This document shows positions 17,222 to 25,970 of a DNA stretch of 39,598 nucleotides, one piece after another. The stretch is from assembly GCA_944372445.1 (NCBI GenBank), contig CALVZE010000006.1, positions 1 to 39,598 on the forward strand, written 5' to 3'. Positions within the stretch are counted from its first letter, which is position 1, and each line of letters begins with the position of its first letter. The notes under the pieces are model-generated. The model was not told where the DNA came from. It did no database searches and saw only the letters and a program-made list of their open reading frames with translations. Both the position numbers and the translations under genes were made by a program. This DNA comes from an uncultured Clostridia bacterium (GTDB lineage: Bacteria; Bacillota; Clostridia; Christensenellales; UBA1242).

Positions 17222-20200
17222 ATGTTTGAACTTAATAACTTTGAAAAAATTAAAATAGGACTTGCTTCACCAGAAAAGATTAGAGAATGGTCACATGGTG
17301 AGGTCACTAAGCCAGAAACTATCAATTACAGAACTCAAAAGCCAGAAAAAGACGGCTTGTTCTGTGAGAGAATTTTTGGACCTAAAAAGGACTGGGAATG
17401 TCACTGCGGAAAATACAAAAAAATCCGTTATCGCGGTGTTATCTGCGATAAGTGTGGCGTTGAAGTTACAAGAAGCAAGGTGCGCCGTGAAAGAATGGGG
17501 CATATTGAACTTGCTTGCCCTGTGACACACCTATGGTATTTCAGAACAGTGCCATCTCGTATCGGCATGCTTCTTGACCTTACTCCGAAAACCTTGGAGC
17601 AAGTAGTTTATTACATCAATTATATCGTAACAGACCCTAAATCAACCGACCTTGAATATAAACAAATTTTAACTGATAAAGAATATCGCGATGCTCTTGA
17701 AAAATACGGCGCTGGCAGTTTTGAGGCTGGTATGGGCGCTGAGGCTATCAAAAAACTTCTAGGCGATGTTGACCTTGAAAGAGAGGCAAAAGAACTTAAA
17801 GAAGAACTTAAAAATTCCAAAGGGCAAAGAAAGATAAAGGCGGCTAAAAAGCTTGATATTGTGGAGTCTTTTAGAAAGAGCGGAAATAGTCCGACATGGA
17901 TGGTGCTTGATGTCATTCCTGTTCTTCCACCGGACCTTCGTCCTATGGTGCCACTTGACGGCGGACGATATGCAACAAGCGATTTGAATGACTTATATCG
18001 CCGTGTTATCAACAGAAACAACCGTTTGAAAAAACTTATGGAACTTGGCGCTCCTGATGTTATTTGCAGAAATGAAAAGAGAATGCTTCAAGAAGCAGTT
18101 GATAACCTTATTGATAATGGTAAGCGTGGCAAGGCTGTTCAAGGCTCAAAACAAAGAGATTTGAAGTCACTCTCTGCTATGCTCAGTGGTAAGCAAGGTA
18201 GATTCAGACAGAACCTTCTTGGTAAGCGTGTTGACTACTCTGGCCGTTCGGTTATTGTGGTAGGACCAGAACTAAAAATTTATCAATGCGGACTTCCTAA
18301 GGAAATGGCTTTGGAATTATTCAAGCCTTTCATTATGAATAGACTTGTTGAAATGAATTTGACAAACAACATAAAAACTGCAAAGCGTATGATTGAAAGA
18401 GAAAAGCCTGTTGTTTGGGATATCTTAGCCGATGTTATCAAAGACCATCCGGTGCTTTTAAACCGCGCTCCAACACTTCACAGACTTTCTGTGCAAGCTT
18501 TTGAGCCTGTGCTTGTTGAAGGTAAGGCTATTAAACTTCATCCATCTGCCTGCGCTGCTTTCAACGCTGACTTCGATGGTGACCAGATGCCTGTTCATAT
18601 ACCTCTTTCAATTGACGCAAGAACTGAGGCAAGAACCTTGATGCTTGCTTCTAACAACATTTTAAAACTATCTGATGGCGAGCCTATTGTTTCTCCATCA
18701 CAGGACATTGTGCTTGGATGTTACTATTTAACTCTTGTTCGTCCAGGTGCTAAGGGCGAGGGTAGCATCTTTGCTTCGCGCAATGAGATGATTTATGCTT
18801 ATCAGACAAAGAACCTTGACTTGCAGGCTGAGTGCACCGTTAGACTTTCTAAGGAAAAAGACGGAAAGACATATACAAAACGCGTTGTAACTACGGTTGG
18901 TAGAGTGCTATTTAACAATATCGTGCCACAAAACCTTGGCTATGTTGATAGGACTATTGAAGATAATATCTGCGAGCTTGAAATTAACAAGCCTGTCATG
19001 AAAAAAGAGCTTAAAAACTTGGTTGGCGATGTCTATGATAAGTTTGGAACAACAGCAACCGCTGACCTTGTTGATAAATTGAAAGAAATAGGTTACAAAT
19101 ATTCCACTCTTGCTTCTATCTCTGTTAATATATATGATATTGAAGAGCCAGAAGAAAAGAAAGAAATTATGAAAGAAGCGGAAAGTCAAGTGCTTGAAAA
19201 TGAAAAACTTTTAAACCGCGGTCTTATCACTATAAATGAAAAATTGGACGCAAATATTGATATTTGGAACCATGCGGTTAATAAGGTTCAAGATGCTGTT
19301 GTAAAATCTCTTGACCCATTCAACCCATTCTCACTTATGGTGCTTTCTGGTGCGCGTGGTAACACCGTGCAGTTGAATAGTGACTGTGGTATGATTGGTA
19401 TTAAAACTACCGCATCTGGAACAAAGATTGACACTCCTATTAAGTCATCATTTAGACAGGGGCTTACACCTATTGAATATTTCGTAAACTCTCGTGGTTC
19501 CAGAAAAGGTCTTTCCGATACCGCGCTTAAAACAGCGGACTCAGGTTATTTAACAAGAAGACTTGTTGATGTTGCACAAGATGTTGTGATAACGAGCGAT
19601 GACTGCTTTGCTGAAACCGGCGAAAAGATAAAAGGTGTTGTGGTTACCGACCTTGTCACAGATGGCTTTGTGCAAGAAACATTGGCTGAAAGAATTTATG
19701 GCCGTGTGGCTGTCGACGATATCGTAAATCCAAAGACAAAAGAAATTATCGTTCATTCAAACGAGATGATAACAAAAGAACAAGCCAATGAAATTACAAA
19801 AGCTGGAATTAAAGAAGTTCAAATCCGTTCGCTTATCACTTGCCGTTGCAAGCATGGTGTGTGCGCTAAATGTTATGGCAGAAATATGGCTGGAAAAGAT
19901 ATGGTTCCACTTGGCGAGGCTGTTGGTATCATTGCCGCTCAATCCATTGGTGAACCGGGCACTCAGCTTACCATGAGAACCTTCCACACTGGTGGTTCTG
20001 CGGTTGCTGCCGACATCACACAAGGTTTGCCGAGAGTGGAAGAAATTTTTGAAGCAAGAAAGCCAAAGGGCGAATGTATTCTTTCAGAGGTTGCTGGTAA
20101 AGTTCATATTAGAGAAGATGCTAAGAACTATACCATCACAATTTTAACTGGCGAAGGCGATGTTGATTATGAAGTTAGAAAGCCAGCAGTTTTAAAGGTT

Positions 20201-20752
20201 AGAGAGGGTGAAAGCGTAGAGCCGGGAACACAACTTACCGGTGGTGCAATCAATCCAACTGACCTCTTGCGCACAAAGGGACTTAAAGGACTTGAACAAT
20301 ATCTTCTTAGCGAAGTTATTAAGGTTTATCGCGGACAGGATGTTAAAGTTAACGATAAACATATTGAGATTATCATTCGTCAGATGCTTAAAAAGGTTAA
20401 GATTGAGGATGCTGGTGACACCAATCTTCTTACAGGAGAAATTGTAGACATTTCTCACTGCGATGAAGAGAATGAAAGAGTTTTAAGAGAGGGCGGTCGT
20501 CCTGCAATTGCAAGAAGAATGTTGCTCGGAATTACAAGAGCTGCTCTTATGACAGAGTCTTTCCTATCTTCTTCTTCCTTCCAAGAAACATCAAGAGTGC
20601 TTACAGATGCAGCTCTTAAAGGCAAGGTTGATAATCTTGTTGGTATTAAAGAGAATGTCATCATCGGTAAACTTATTCCAGCAGGAACGGGACTTAAAAA
20701 ATATCGTTCTGTTGTGCCTGTTAAAGTGGAAAATGAAGTAGATGCTATTTAA
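17222..20752 (+). CDS. rpoC: DNA-directed RNA polymerase beta' subunit
   Basis: This is the beta' subunit, 1176 aa, the compact Gram-positive form. The zinc-binding domain has Cys60, Cys62, Cys75 and Cys78. The catalytic Mg-binding motif NADFDGDQM carries Asp450, Asp452 and Asp454. A second zinc site is formed by Cys795, Cys874, Cys881 and Cys884, and the trigger loop [15 protein letters not shown] starts near residue 911. ATG 17222 has AGGGG six bases upstream. One oddity is Pro457 directly after NADFDGDQM, where E. coli and B. subtilis have Ala (QMAVH). The gene is followed by an intrinsic terminator at 20803-20832 rather than by rpsL/rpsG/fusA, so rpoBC forms an isolated unit. Confidence 0.99.
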   Translation: MFELNNFEKIKIGLASPEKIREWSHGEVTKPETINYRTQKPEKDGLFCERIFGPKKDWECHCGKYKKIRYRGVICDKCGVEVTRSKVRRERMGHIELACPVTHLWYFRTVPSRIGMLLDLTPKTLEQVVYYINYIVTDPKSTDLEYKQILTDKEYRDALEKYGAGSFEAGMGAEAIKKLLGDVDLEREAKELKEELKNSKGQRKIKAAKKLDIVESFRKSGNSPTWMVLDVIPVLPPDLRPMVPLDGGRYATSDLNDLYRRVINRNNRLKKLMELGAPDVICRNEKRMLQEAVDNLIDNGKRGKAVQGSKQRDLKSLSAMLSGKQGRFRQNLLGKRVDYSGRSVIVVGPELKIYQCGLPKEMALELFKPFIMNRLVEMNLTNNIKTAKRMIEREKPVVWDILADVIKDHPVLLNRAPTLHRLSVQAFEPVLVEGKAIKLHPSACAAFNADFDGDQMPVHIPLSIDARTEARTLMLASNNILKLSDGEPIVSPSQDIVLGCYYLTLVRPGAKGEGSIFASRNEMIYAYQTKNLDLQAECTVRLSKEKDGKTYTKRVVTTVGRVLFNNIVPQNLGYVDRTIEDNICELEINKPVMKKELKNLVGDVYDKFGTTATADLVDKLKEIGYKYSTLASISVNIYDIEEPEEKKEIMKEAESQVLENEKLLNRGLITINEKLDANIDIWNHAVNKVQDAVVKSLDPFNPFSLMVLSGARGNTVQLNSDCGMIGIKTTASGTKIDTPIKSSFRQGLTPIEYFVNSRGSRKGLSDTALKTADSGYLTRRLVDVAQDVVITSDDCFAETGEKIKGVVVTDLVTDGFVQETLAERIYGRVAVDDIVNPKTKEIIVHSNEMITKEQANEITKAGIKEVQIRSLITCRCKHGVCAKCYGRNMAGKDMVPLGEAVGIIAAQSIGEPGTQLTMRTFHTGGSAVAADITQGLPRVEEIFEARKPKGECILSEVAGKVHIREDAKNYTITILTGEGDVDYEVRKPAVLKVREGESVEPGTQLTGGAINPTDLLRTKGLKGLEQYLLSEVIKVYRGQDVKVNDKHIEIIIRQMLKKVKIEDAGDTNLLTGEIVDISHCDEENERVLREGGRPAIARRMLLGITRAALMTESFLSSSSFQETSRVLTDAALKGKVDNLVGIKENVIIGKLIPAGTGLKKYRSVVPVKVENEVDAI

Positions 20753-20802
20753 TTTACTTGATATGGCTTTACATTTGAAAATTTTATTGATACAGAATAA
20801 AG

Positions 20803-20832
20803 AAGGAACTTTGAATTTAAAGTTCCTTTTTT
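20803..20832 (+). terminator. rho-independent terminator of rpoC
   Basis: AAGGAACTTT at 20803-20812 pairs perfectly with AAAGTTCCTT at 20819-20828 across a six-base loop, and the T run continues to 20832. It lies 50 bp after the rpoC stop. Confidence 0.9.
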
Positions 20833-20879
20833 ACTTTTTATCGTTAAATTTCACATTGTTTGATTTATTTATTTGTGAG

Positions 20880-20908
20880 TTGACAAGAATGTGAGTTTAT
20901 GCTAGAAT
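20880..20908 (+). promoter_or_regulatory. promoter of the 130-aa orphan gene
   Basis: TTGACA at 20880-20885, a 17-bp spacer and TAGAAT at 20903-20908. The spacing is ideal and the start codon lies 21 bp beyond the -10. Confidence 0.8.
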
Positions 20909-20929
20909 ACTTTTAGAGAGGGAGGGAGT

Positions 20930-21322
20930 ATGGACTATATTAGCGCTCCTAAAAACGCAGATTTGTTAGATTTTTTCAGAAAAGTTATAAAAGAAAATGC
21001 CGACGCCAAAATTTATCTAACGGGTGATATGGCGCGTAAGTTTTTGGTGTATGCAAGAGATAGGCACGCCGAAAGAGATGTAACCGGCGTAAGCGAAAGA
21101 GCGGTGCTTAGGCGTTATGAGTTTGAAAATGAAATGGGCGAAAAAATCTCTATGAAGATTATGGATGACCTTGACGATAGAGCAAAATATCAAGTTGTTT
21201 CTTTTTCTTGGCATGGTGGAACGCAGTTTGATTATAGAGTGAGCAAGTCATCAGAACAAAATTTTGTGTTAGCAAAAGAGGTGTTAATTTCAGATAGACC
21301 TTATGAGAAAGAACATTCATAG
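20930..21322 (+). CDS. hypothetical protein, 130 aa
   Basis: I do not recognise this family. The gene has clear expression signals: a near-consensus promoter, a GGAGGGAG ribosome site directly before ATG 20930, and a strong terminator after the stop. The product is a soluble, charged protein without signal peptide or membrane segment. The middle is rich in Arg/Asp/Glu (DRHAERDVTGVSERAVLRRY) and the C-terminal half alternates in a way that suggests beta strands (YQVVSFSW...FDYRV). It is a single-gene unit between rpoC and the convergent serS. Its function cannot be inferred from the sequence. Confidence 0.75.
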   Translation: MDYISAPKNADLLDFFRKVIKENADAKIYLTGDMARKFLVYARDRHAERDVTGVSERAVLRRYEFENEMGEKISMKIMDDLDDRAKYQVVSFSWHGGTQFDYRVSKSSEQNFVLAKEVLISDRPYEKEHS

Positions 21323-21329
21323 TGTATGT

Positions 21330-21375
21330 AAAAAGAATAGGACGAAACCCGTAGGGCTAAAATCCTATTCTTTTT
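21330..21375. terminator. bidirectional terminator between the orphan gene and serS
   Basis: AAAAAGAATAGGA at 21330-21342 pairs perfectly with TCCTATTCTTTTT at 21363-21375, with a small inner CCC/GGG stem. The A run on one side and the T run on the other make it work for both converging genes. Confidence 0.88.
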
Positions 21376-21430
21376 ATAATTTTGATGTGTAAAAACTATT
21401 TTATTTAAAAAAATCTTTGTTTTTATTTGT

Positions 21431-22717
21431 TTAATTAATTGGTTCAATCTTTGTTTTTCCACCCATATATTTTTGGAGAACTTTTGGCACCAAAATGCTT
21501 CCGTCTTCTTGTAAGTTATTTTCTAAGAGTGCGATTAAGGCACGCGTTGAAGCTAACACGGTGTTGTTTAAGGTGTGGACATAGTAATTTCCTTTTTCAC
21601 CTTTCGCCTTGATTCCTAGGCGTCTTGCTTGTGCGTCACCGAGAGTAGAACAAGAACCAACTTCGAAATATTTTTTCTGTCTTGGGCTCCACGCTTCAAC
21701 ATCACAACTCTTCACTTTTAAGTCTGCCAAATCGCCACTGCAACATTCAAGAGTGCGAACAGGAATATTCATATTGCGGAAAATTTCCACGGTGTAGCTC
21801 CACATTTTGTTATACCAGTCCATACTTTCTTCTGGCTTACAAAGCACAATCATCTCTTGTTTCTCAAATTGATGAACACGATAAATTCCGCGCTCTTCAA
21901 TGCCATGAGCGCCGACTTCCTTACGAAAACATGGACTGTATGAGGTCATGGTTATAGGCAATTCTTTTTCATTTACAATTTGATTTTTAAATTTGCCTAT
22001 CATACTATGTTCGCTTGTGCCTATGAGGTATAAATCTTCACCTTCTATCTTATACATCATGGCGTCCATCTCTGCAAAACTCATAACACCATTTACCACA
22101 TCGCTTCTAATCATGAAGGGCGGTATGCAATAGATAAAGCCTTTTTCAATCATATAATCGCGGGCGTAGTTTATCATGGCGCTCACTAAACGCGCTGGGT
22201 CACCGATAAGATAATAAAAGCCATTACCGCTTGTTCTTCCAGCACTTTCCTTGTCTAAACCATTAAATCTTTTAAGTATGTCGGCGTGGTATGGTATTTC
22301 AAAATCAGGTATTTTCGGCTCGCCAAATCTTTCGATTTCGATATTTTCGCTGTCATCTTTACCTATTGGAACGCTGGCATCAATGATGTTAGGAATTGTC
22401 ATCATAATCTGTTTTATTCTGAGTGACAGCTTTTCTTCTTCTTTTTCGATATCTGCAATACGCTCATTGTTCTTTTTAACAGTTTCTTTTATGGTGTTTG
22501 CTTCTTCAATTTTCTTTTCACGCATAAGTTTGCCTATTTGCTCGCTTAAACTATTGCGCGAAGCTCTTAATGCGTCTACTTCTTGTTTGAGCGCACGATT
22601 TTTTTTGTCTAGTTCTTCAACTTCATCGACAAGTGGAAGTTTTGCATCTTGAAATTTCTTTTTAATATTTTCCTTTACCAAGTCCTTGTTTGTTCTAATT
22701 AAGTTAATGTCAATCAT
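21431..22717 (-). CDS. serS: seryl-tRNA synthetase
   Basis: Class II synthetase that charges tRNA-Ser with serine, 428 aa, the usual length. Residues about 30-105 form the long antiparallel coiled coil that grips the tRNA-Ser variable arm. The catalytic domain shows the serine-binding TSEH at 234-237, motif 2 (CFRKEVGAHG...RVHQFEKQE) at 263-288 with Arg265, and motif 3 (HTLNN ... ASTRALIALLENN) at 381-401 with Arg392. The HTLNNTV form in motif 3 and EVGSCSTLGDAQARR before it differ from the HTLNGSG and SSCSN.xDFQARR common in bacteria and recall archaeal-type or variant SerRS. The start ATG has AAGGAG eight bases upstream on the minus strand. It is a single gene with its own promoter. Confidence 0.97.
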   Translation of the reverse strand: MIDINLIRTNKDLVKENIKKKFQDAKLPLVDEVEELDKKNRALKQEVDALRASRNSLSEQIGKLMREKKIEEANTIKETVKKNNERIADIEKEEEKLSLRIKQIMMTIPNIIDASVPIGKDDSENIEIERFGEPKIPDFEIPYHADILKRFNGLDKESAGRTSGNGFYYLIGDPARLVSAMINYARDYMIEKGFIYCIPPFMIRSDVVNGVMSFAEMDAMMYKIEGEDLYLIGTSEHSMIGKFKNQIVNEKELPITMTSYSPCFRKEVGAHGIEERGIYRVHQFEKQEMIVLCKPEESMDWYNKMWSYTVEIFRNMNIPVRTLECCSGDLADLKVKSCDVEAWSPRQKKYFEVGSCSTLGDAQARRLGIKAKGEKGNYYVHTLNNTVLASTRALIALLENNLQEDGSILVPKVLQKYMGGKTKIEPIN

Positions 22718-22751
22718 TTTTATAACTCCTTACGCCTATTATTTTAATCTA

Positions 22752-22780
22752 ATTTTAACTAAAAAGCAAGTTTTTAACAA
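22752..22780 (-). promoter_or_regulatory. serS promoter
   Basis: Read on the minus strand: TTGTTA (22780-22775), a 17-bp spacer and TAAAAT (22757-22752), about 35 bp before the serS start codon. Confidence 0.6.
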
Positions 22781-22795
22781 ATAAAAATTTTTAGA

Positions 22796-22876
22796 TCGGA
22801 CCAAGATGGCATAACCTGGCCTATACCCGCCATGCTACCGCAGGAACGCCTAGCGTTCCGTCATCGAAACATCTAA
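22796..22876. repeat. dispersed intergenic repeat with GGAACGC hairpin, copy A
   Basis: GGAACGC at 22843-22849 and GCGTTCC at 22853-22859 form a perfect hairpin with a CTA loop, followed by GTCATCGAAACATCTAAAA. The same layout recurs at 25786-25838, with the loop changed to TTT. The left part (22796-22842) is GC-rich and was not found elsewhere in the window. Confidence 0.65.
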
Positions 22877-22973
22877 AAAACAGGCTCTTACTTGTCATTT
22901 TTTCATATACCAAATGGTTAAATTGTATAATTATTAAAAAAAGTAAATTTTTATAAATATTTTAACATTTTGT

Positions 22974-23002
22974 TTGACTTTTCTTACATAAAACGATAGA
23001 AT
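22974..23002 (+). promoter_or_regulatory. ftsA promoter
   Basis: TTGACT at 22974-22979, a 17-bp spacer and TAGAAT at 22997-23002, 18 bp before the ATG of ftsA. Confidence 0.8.
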
Positions 23003-23020
23003 ATACTTAAAAGAGGGGTT

Positions 23021-24139
23021 ATGGCAGAGAATTGTGTAACGGTTATAGAAATAGGTTCATCTAAACTGTCATGCATGATTGCTGAAAGAGGTGTCAACAA
23101 CACCTTCAATGTCAAGGCGAAGGCATCTGTTGATTACGCTGGCTTTTTAGAGGGGGATTTTATCGAGAAAGCTTATCTCGATGACGCTGTCATGACTTTA
23201 TTTTCTCAAATCACTTCGATTTACAAGAAAAAAATAAAAAAAGTATATGTTGGTGTGCCTGCTGAGTTTTCTAAGGTTGTCACCAGCACCTGTCAACTTA
23301 ATTTTAAAAACAGGCATACAATTTCACAAAAGGACATTGATACCATCTTTGCCAAGGTGTCTGAACAGAGGTATGCTGAAGATATGGATATCATTTCTGT
23401 CAATACAATTTCTTATGCTTTGGATGAAACCAAAAATATTCAAAATCCGCTTAAACAAAAGTGTTATTTTATATCTTGTGAGCTATCTCTTGTTCTTGCG
23501 CAATCAAGTTTTATAAAGTTATTTAATAAGATTTGGTCAAAACTAGGTATAGAGCAAGTGGAATATTTAAGTGAACCACTTGCCGAGGGCATATTTATAT
23601 TAGAAGAAGAGGAAAGAGAGCGCAATTGTATTGTTATTGATGTTGGAGCAAGATCTACTAGCGTGGCTTTTATTAAAGGTAATGCAATGACAAATTTGAC
23701 TTCCTTTTCTATGGGAGGCTCTTACATAACAAGCGATTTGACTGAGGCGTGTGGTATAGGTTATCCTGAGGCGCGCAATCTCAAAAAACAAATTGTGCTT
23801 TCTCTTAAAGGTGACAAGGATGATACATATGAACTTCCTACGCTGGGCGGGAAAATCCTTAAACTTCCGCTTAATTTTGTCAACGAGGCAGTGTGTTATC
23901 GCATAGGGCTTATCGCTTCAACGGTCAATGAGTGTATTCGTGTGTTTGCTAAGGAATATGTGCCGTATTATCCTATTTATCTATGCGGAGCAGGGCTGAC
24001 AAAGATTAAGGGCGGGAAGGATTACCTAGCAAAATGCTTGAACAGAAATGTATCTTATGGTCGTCCTCCTATTCCGGGCATGGACAAGCCAGAACTAGCA
24101 TCTATCTTAGGTCTTGTCAACAGCGCACTTAGAAATTAA
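23021..24139 (+). CDS. ftsA: cell division protein FtsA (divergent, no C-terminal amphipathic helix)
   Basis: Actin-like ATPase that normally tethers FtsZ polymers to the membrane and recruits the divisome. At 372 aa it is shorter than typical FtsA (about 400-440 aa). The N-terminal phosphate-1 motif is IEIGSSKLSC at 9-18, the FtsA-specific 1C/SHS2 region is around VYVGVPAEF...LNFKNRHTISQKDID, phosphate-2 is VIDVGARSTS with Asp207 at 205-214, and the adenosine motif reads LCGAGLTKIKG. These are recognisable but divergent; most FtsA have DIGTSK, DIGGGTTD and TGGGA. The protein ends at GLVNSALRN, directly after the actin fold, and lacks the linker and amphipathic membrane-targeting helix. ATG 23021 follows GAGGGG. 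ftsZ starts 76 bp downstream. Confidence 0.88.
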   Translation: MAENCVTVIEIGSSKLSCMIAERGVNNTFNVKAKASVDYAGFLEGDFIEKAYLDDAVMTLFSQITSIYKKKIKKVYVGVPAEFSKVVTSTCQLNFKNRHTISQKDIDTIFAKVSEQRYAEDMDIISVNTISYALDETKNIQNPLKQKCYFISCELSLVLAQSSFIKLFNKIWSKLGIEQVEYLSEPLAEGIFILEEEERERNCIVIDVGARSTSVAFIKGNAMTNLTSFSMGGSYITSDLTEACGIGYPEARNLKKQIVLSLKGDKDDTYELPTLGGKILKLPLNFVNEAVCYRIGLIASTVNECIRVFAKEYVPYYPIYLCGAGLTKIKGGKDYLAKCLNRNVSYGRPPIPGMDKPELASILGLVNSALRN

Positions 24140-24168
24140 ATAATCTAAATGTAAATATTGTTAAAAAG

Positions 24169-24197
24169 TTGCAAATCACTTTAAAAAAAGTTAAAAT
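24169..24197 (+). promoter_or_regulatory. ftsZ promoter
   Basis: TTGCAA at 24169-24174, a 17-bp spacer and TAAAAT at 24192-24197 lie in the ftsA-ftsZ gap, so ftsZ can be expressed independently of ftsA. Confidence 0.6.
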
Positions 24198-24215
24198 ATA
24201 TAAAAGGAGAAAATT

Positions 24216-25394
24216 ATGGAACAACAAGATTTCAATTCTACATCAGTGGTAAAAATTAAGGTGCTAGGTGTAGGCGGTGGCGGAAATAACGCTGTAAACA
24301 GAATGATTGATGCAAATGTGGCATCCGCGGAGTTTGTGGCAATAAACACAGATAAACAAGCTCTTCTAATTTCCAAAGCTAACAAGCGCTTGCAAATCGG
24401 CGAAAGATTGACAGGCGGTAAAGGCGCTGGTGGTATTCCAGAAGTTGGCAGAAAGTCGGCAGAGGAAAGTAAGACTTCAATTACTGAGGTGTTGAAAGGC
24501 GCTGACCTTGTGTTTATCACTGCCGGTATGGGTGGTGGAACAGGAACGGGCGCTGCTCCTGTTATTGCGCAGATTGCTAAGGAGCTAGGCATACTTACAG
24601 TCGGCATTGTGACAAAACCTTTTGCTTTTGAAAATAGAAAGAGAATGGAAAATGCCGAAAAAGGTATTTCAGAATTAAAAAAATATGTTGACACAATTGT
24701 CATCATCCCTAACGAGCGTCTTGCCACAATTTTACCTGAGAAGATTACGCTTGTTGATGCGTTTAGATACGCAGACGATGTTTTAAGGCAAGGTATTCAA
24801 GGCATAAGCGACCTTATTGTTTTTCCAGGCATGATTAACCTTGATTTTGCTGATATCGAAACGGTTATGAAAAATCGTGGACTTGCTCACATGGGTATCG
24901 GCAGAGGTAAGGGAGAAAATAAGACTTTGGAAGCTGTGCGCCAGGCTGTTGCTTCTCCTCTTATTGAAACCACCATTGAAGGGGCTACGGGCGTGGTTTT
25001 GAATATCAAGGGCGGAAGCGATATCACACTTCGTGAAGTGACAGAAGCCGCAAACATGGTTAAAGAGGTTATTGACCCAAGCTGTAACTTGATTTTTGGT
25101 TCAAGTATTGACCCTGAAATGCATGACGAGGTAGAAATTACAATCATTGCAACAGGTTTCAAGGGCAAGGACGATGAAGAAGCGGACGAAAAGCAAGAAG
25201 AGCCAGAGGCAGAGAATTTAAAAGAGGAAGAAAAGGAAGAGGACGAATTTCAGAGCTTTAATCCTTTTGGCTATACCGCACCAAATGAAGAGGTTAAGCT
25301 TGAACAAAATGAGCAGTCTTCACGCGTAGATGTCAATCCAAGCTCTTCTATTCCACCATGGATAGAAAAAATTAGAAGCAAATGGAAAAAATAA
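24216..25394 (+). CDS. ftsZ: cell division protein FtsZ
   Basis: Tubulin-like GTPase that polymerises into the division ring. The 392-aa protein has the N-terminal [13 protein letters not shown], the NTDKQAL motif, the tubulin signature GGGTGTG at 106-112, and the T7 synergy loop NLDFAD at 208-213 that completes the GTPase site of the neighbouring subunit. An acidic disordered linker (about 320-370, rich in Glu) leads to a C-terminal conserved peptide reading [15 protein letters not shown], which is more basic and tryptophan-containing than the usual IPAFLRxR form. ATG 24216 is preceded by AAAGGAG. The gene has its own promoter and an intrinsic terminator, and no other dcw-cluster gene is nearby. 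Confidence 0.98.
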   Translation: MEQQDFNSTSVVKIKVLGVGGGGNNAVNRMIDANVASAEFVAINTDKQALLISKANKRLQIGERLTGGKGAGGIPEVGRKSAEESKTSITEVLKGADLVFITAGMGGGTGTGAAPVIAQIAKELGILTVGIVTKPFAFENRKRMENAEKGISELKKYVDTIVIIPNERLATILPEKITLVDAFRYADDVLRQGIQGISDLIVFPGMINLDFADIETVMKNRGLAHMGIGRGKGENKTLEAVRQAVASPLIETTIEGATGVVLNIKGGSDITLREVTEAANMVKEVIDPSCNLIFGSSIDPEMHDEVEITIIATGFKGKDDEEADEKQEEPEAENLKEEEKEEDEFQSFNPFGYTAPNEEVKLEQNEQSSRVDVNPSSSIPPWIEKIRSKWKK

Positions 25395-25461
25395 AATTAG
25401 AATTAATCAAAAAGAAGTTTTATCAAGGACGTTGTTTGATTAAAATGGACAACAAACAAAA

Positions 25462-25503
25462 AGAGAGATCATATTGAAATTGTAGTCAATATGTTCTTTT
25501 TTT
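25462..25503 (+). terminator. rho-independent terminator of ftsZ
   Basis: CATATTGA at 25470-25477 pairs with TCAATATG at 25486-25493; after one T-T mismatch the stem continues through AGAGA/TTCT with wobble pairs, followed by a T run to 25503. Confidence 0.75.
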
Positions 25504-25672
25504 GTCGTCCTGAGAGAATACGGCTTAATTTTTGAGATTCTTCGACCAAACGCATTTTGGATGTTTGTGTTTTATAACTCAAACTGCACTCTCTGAGATG
25601 TTTCGACGGCGGTCGTTACACTCCCATGCTCAACATGACGAAAGTCACATTCAAATTAAAACCTCTTTAAGT

Positions 25673-25715
25673 AGCGACCAATTCGCCAACGGAGTGCGAA
25701 TTGCGTTTGGTCGCT
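25673..25715. repeat. AGCGACCAA palindrome, copy 1
   Basis: AGCGACCAA at 25673-25681 pairs with TTGGTCGCT at 25707-25715, with an inner TTCGC/GCGAA stem. A reverse-oriented copy lies at 37552-37594, where the inner pair T-A is replaced by C-G, keeping the pairing. Confidence 0.8.
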
Positions 25716-25785
25716 GAAAGGAGCAAACAAATGAGTGATAAGTGATTTGATGAAAAGCAAATCACGAAATGAAGTGCAGTTTGCG
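25716..25785 (+). repeat. TAAG-stem-CGAAA hairpin module, copy 1
   Basis: AAAGGAGCAAACAA leads to ATGAGTGATAAG, then the perfect stem GTGATTTG (25742-25749)/CAAATCAC (25758-25765), then CGAAATGAAGTGCAGTTTGC. The same flanks with different stem sequences occur at 30481-30555, 37684-37752 and, inverted, 37450-37515. Confidence 0.75.
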
Positions 25786-25919
25786 ACGCCGTCATCCTGA
25801 GCAGGAACGCTTTGCGTTCCGTCGTCGAATGATCTAAAAAAATAAGGCTTAATTTTTGAGAATTTTGCTAAGTTTAGTCTTACAGCAAAAAGATTTTTTG
25901 GTAATTTTCAAAAATCATT

Positions 25920-25947
25920 TTGTAAAACTGACATTTTTTATTATAAT
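25920..25947 (+). promoter_or_regulatory. promoter of the 1453-aa surface protein gene
   Basis: TTGTAA at 25920-25925, a 16-bp spacer and TATAAT at 25942-25947. A second TATAAT at 25953-25958 is too close to the ribosome site to be useful. Confidence 0.55.
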
Positions 25948-25970
25948 AACTCTATAATAAAGGAGTTTGT

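Larger units (their letters stand above)
22718..23020. other. divergent intergenic region between serS and ftsA
   Basis: This 303-bp gap holds the serS promoter (minus strand), one dispersed repeat copy at 22796-22876 that is more GC-rich than its surroundings, and the ftsA promoter. No gene is seen. Confidence 0.7.
25504..25870. repeat. composite block of dispersed structured repeats, block B
   Basis: This gene-free stretch is a mosaic of elements found elsewhere in the window. It holds TGAGATTCTTCGACC (25533-25547), TGAGATGTTTCGACGGCGG (25594-25612), the palindrome AGCGACCAA...TTGGTCGCT (25673-25715), the TAAG-stem-CGAAA hairpin module (25716-25785) and the GGAACGC hairpin element (25786-25838). 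A 16-bp perfect direct repeat GGCTTAATTTTTGAGA occurs near both ends (25522-25537 and 25846-25861). Short reading frames crossing it appear in several repeat copies on either strand and are not convincing genes. Confidence 0.75.

Noticed and set aside
22251-22652. 133-codon frame opposite serS
   Set aside because: It is antisense to the coiled-coil part of serS; the Ser-rich composition is what a reversed Glu/Lys-rich region gives.
22796-22842. tRNA gene in the GC-rich part of repeat copy A
   Set aside because: No acceptor stem, anticodon arm or T-arm could be drawn, and the sequence runs into a dispersed repeat.
25532-25717. 61-codon plus-strand reading frame
   Set aside because: It lies wholly in repeat block B with no promoter or Shine-Dalgarno site; its end is the AGCGACCAA palindrome.
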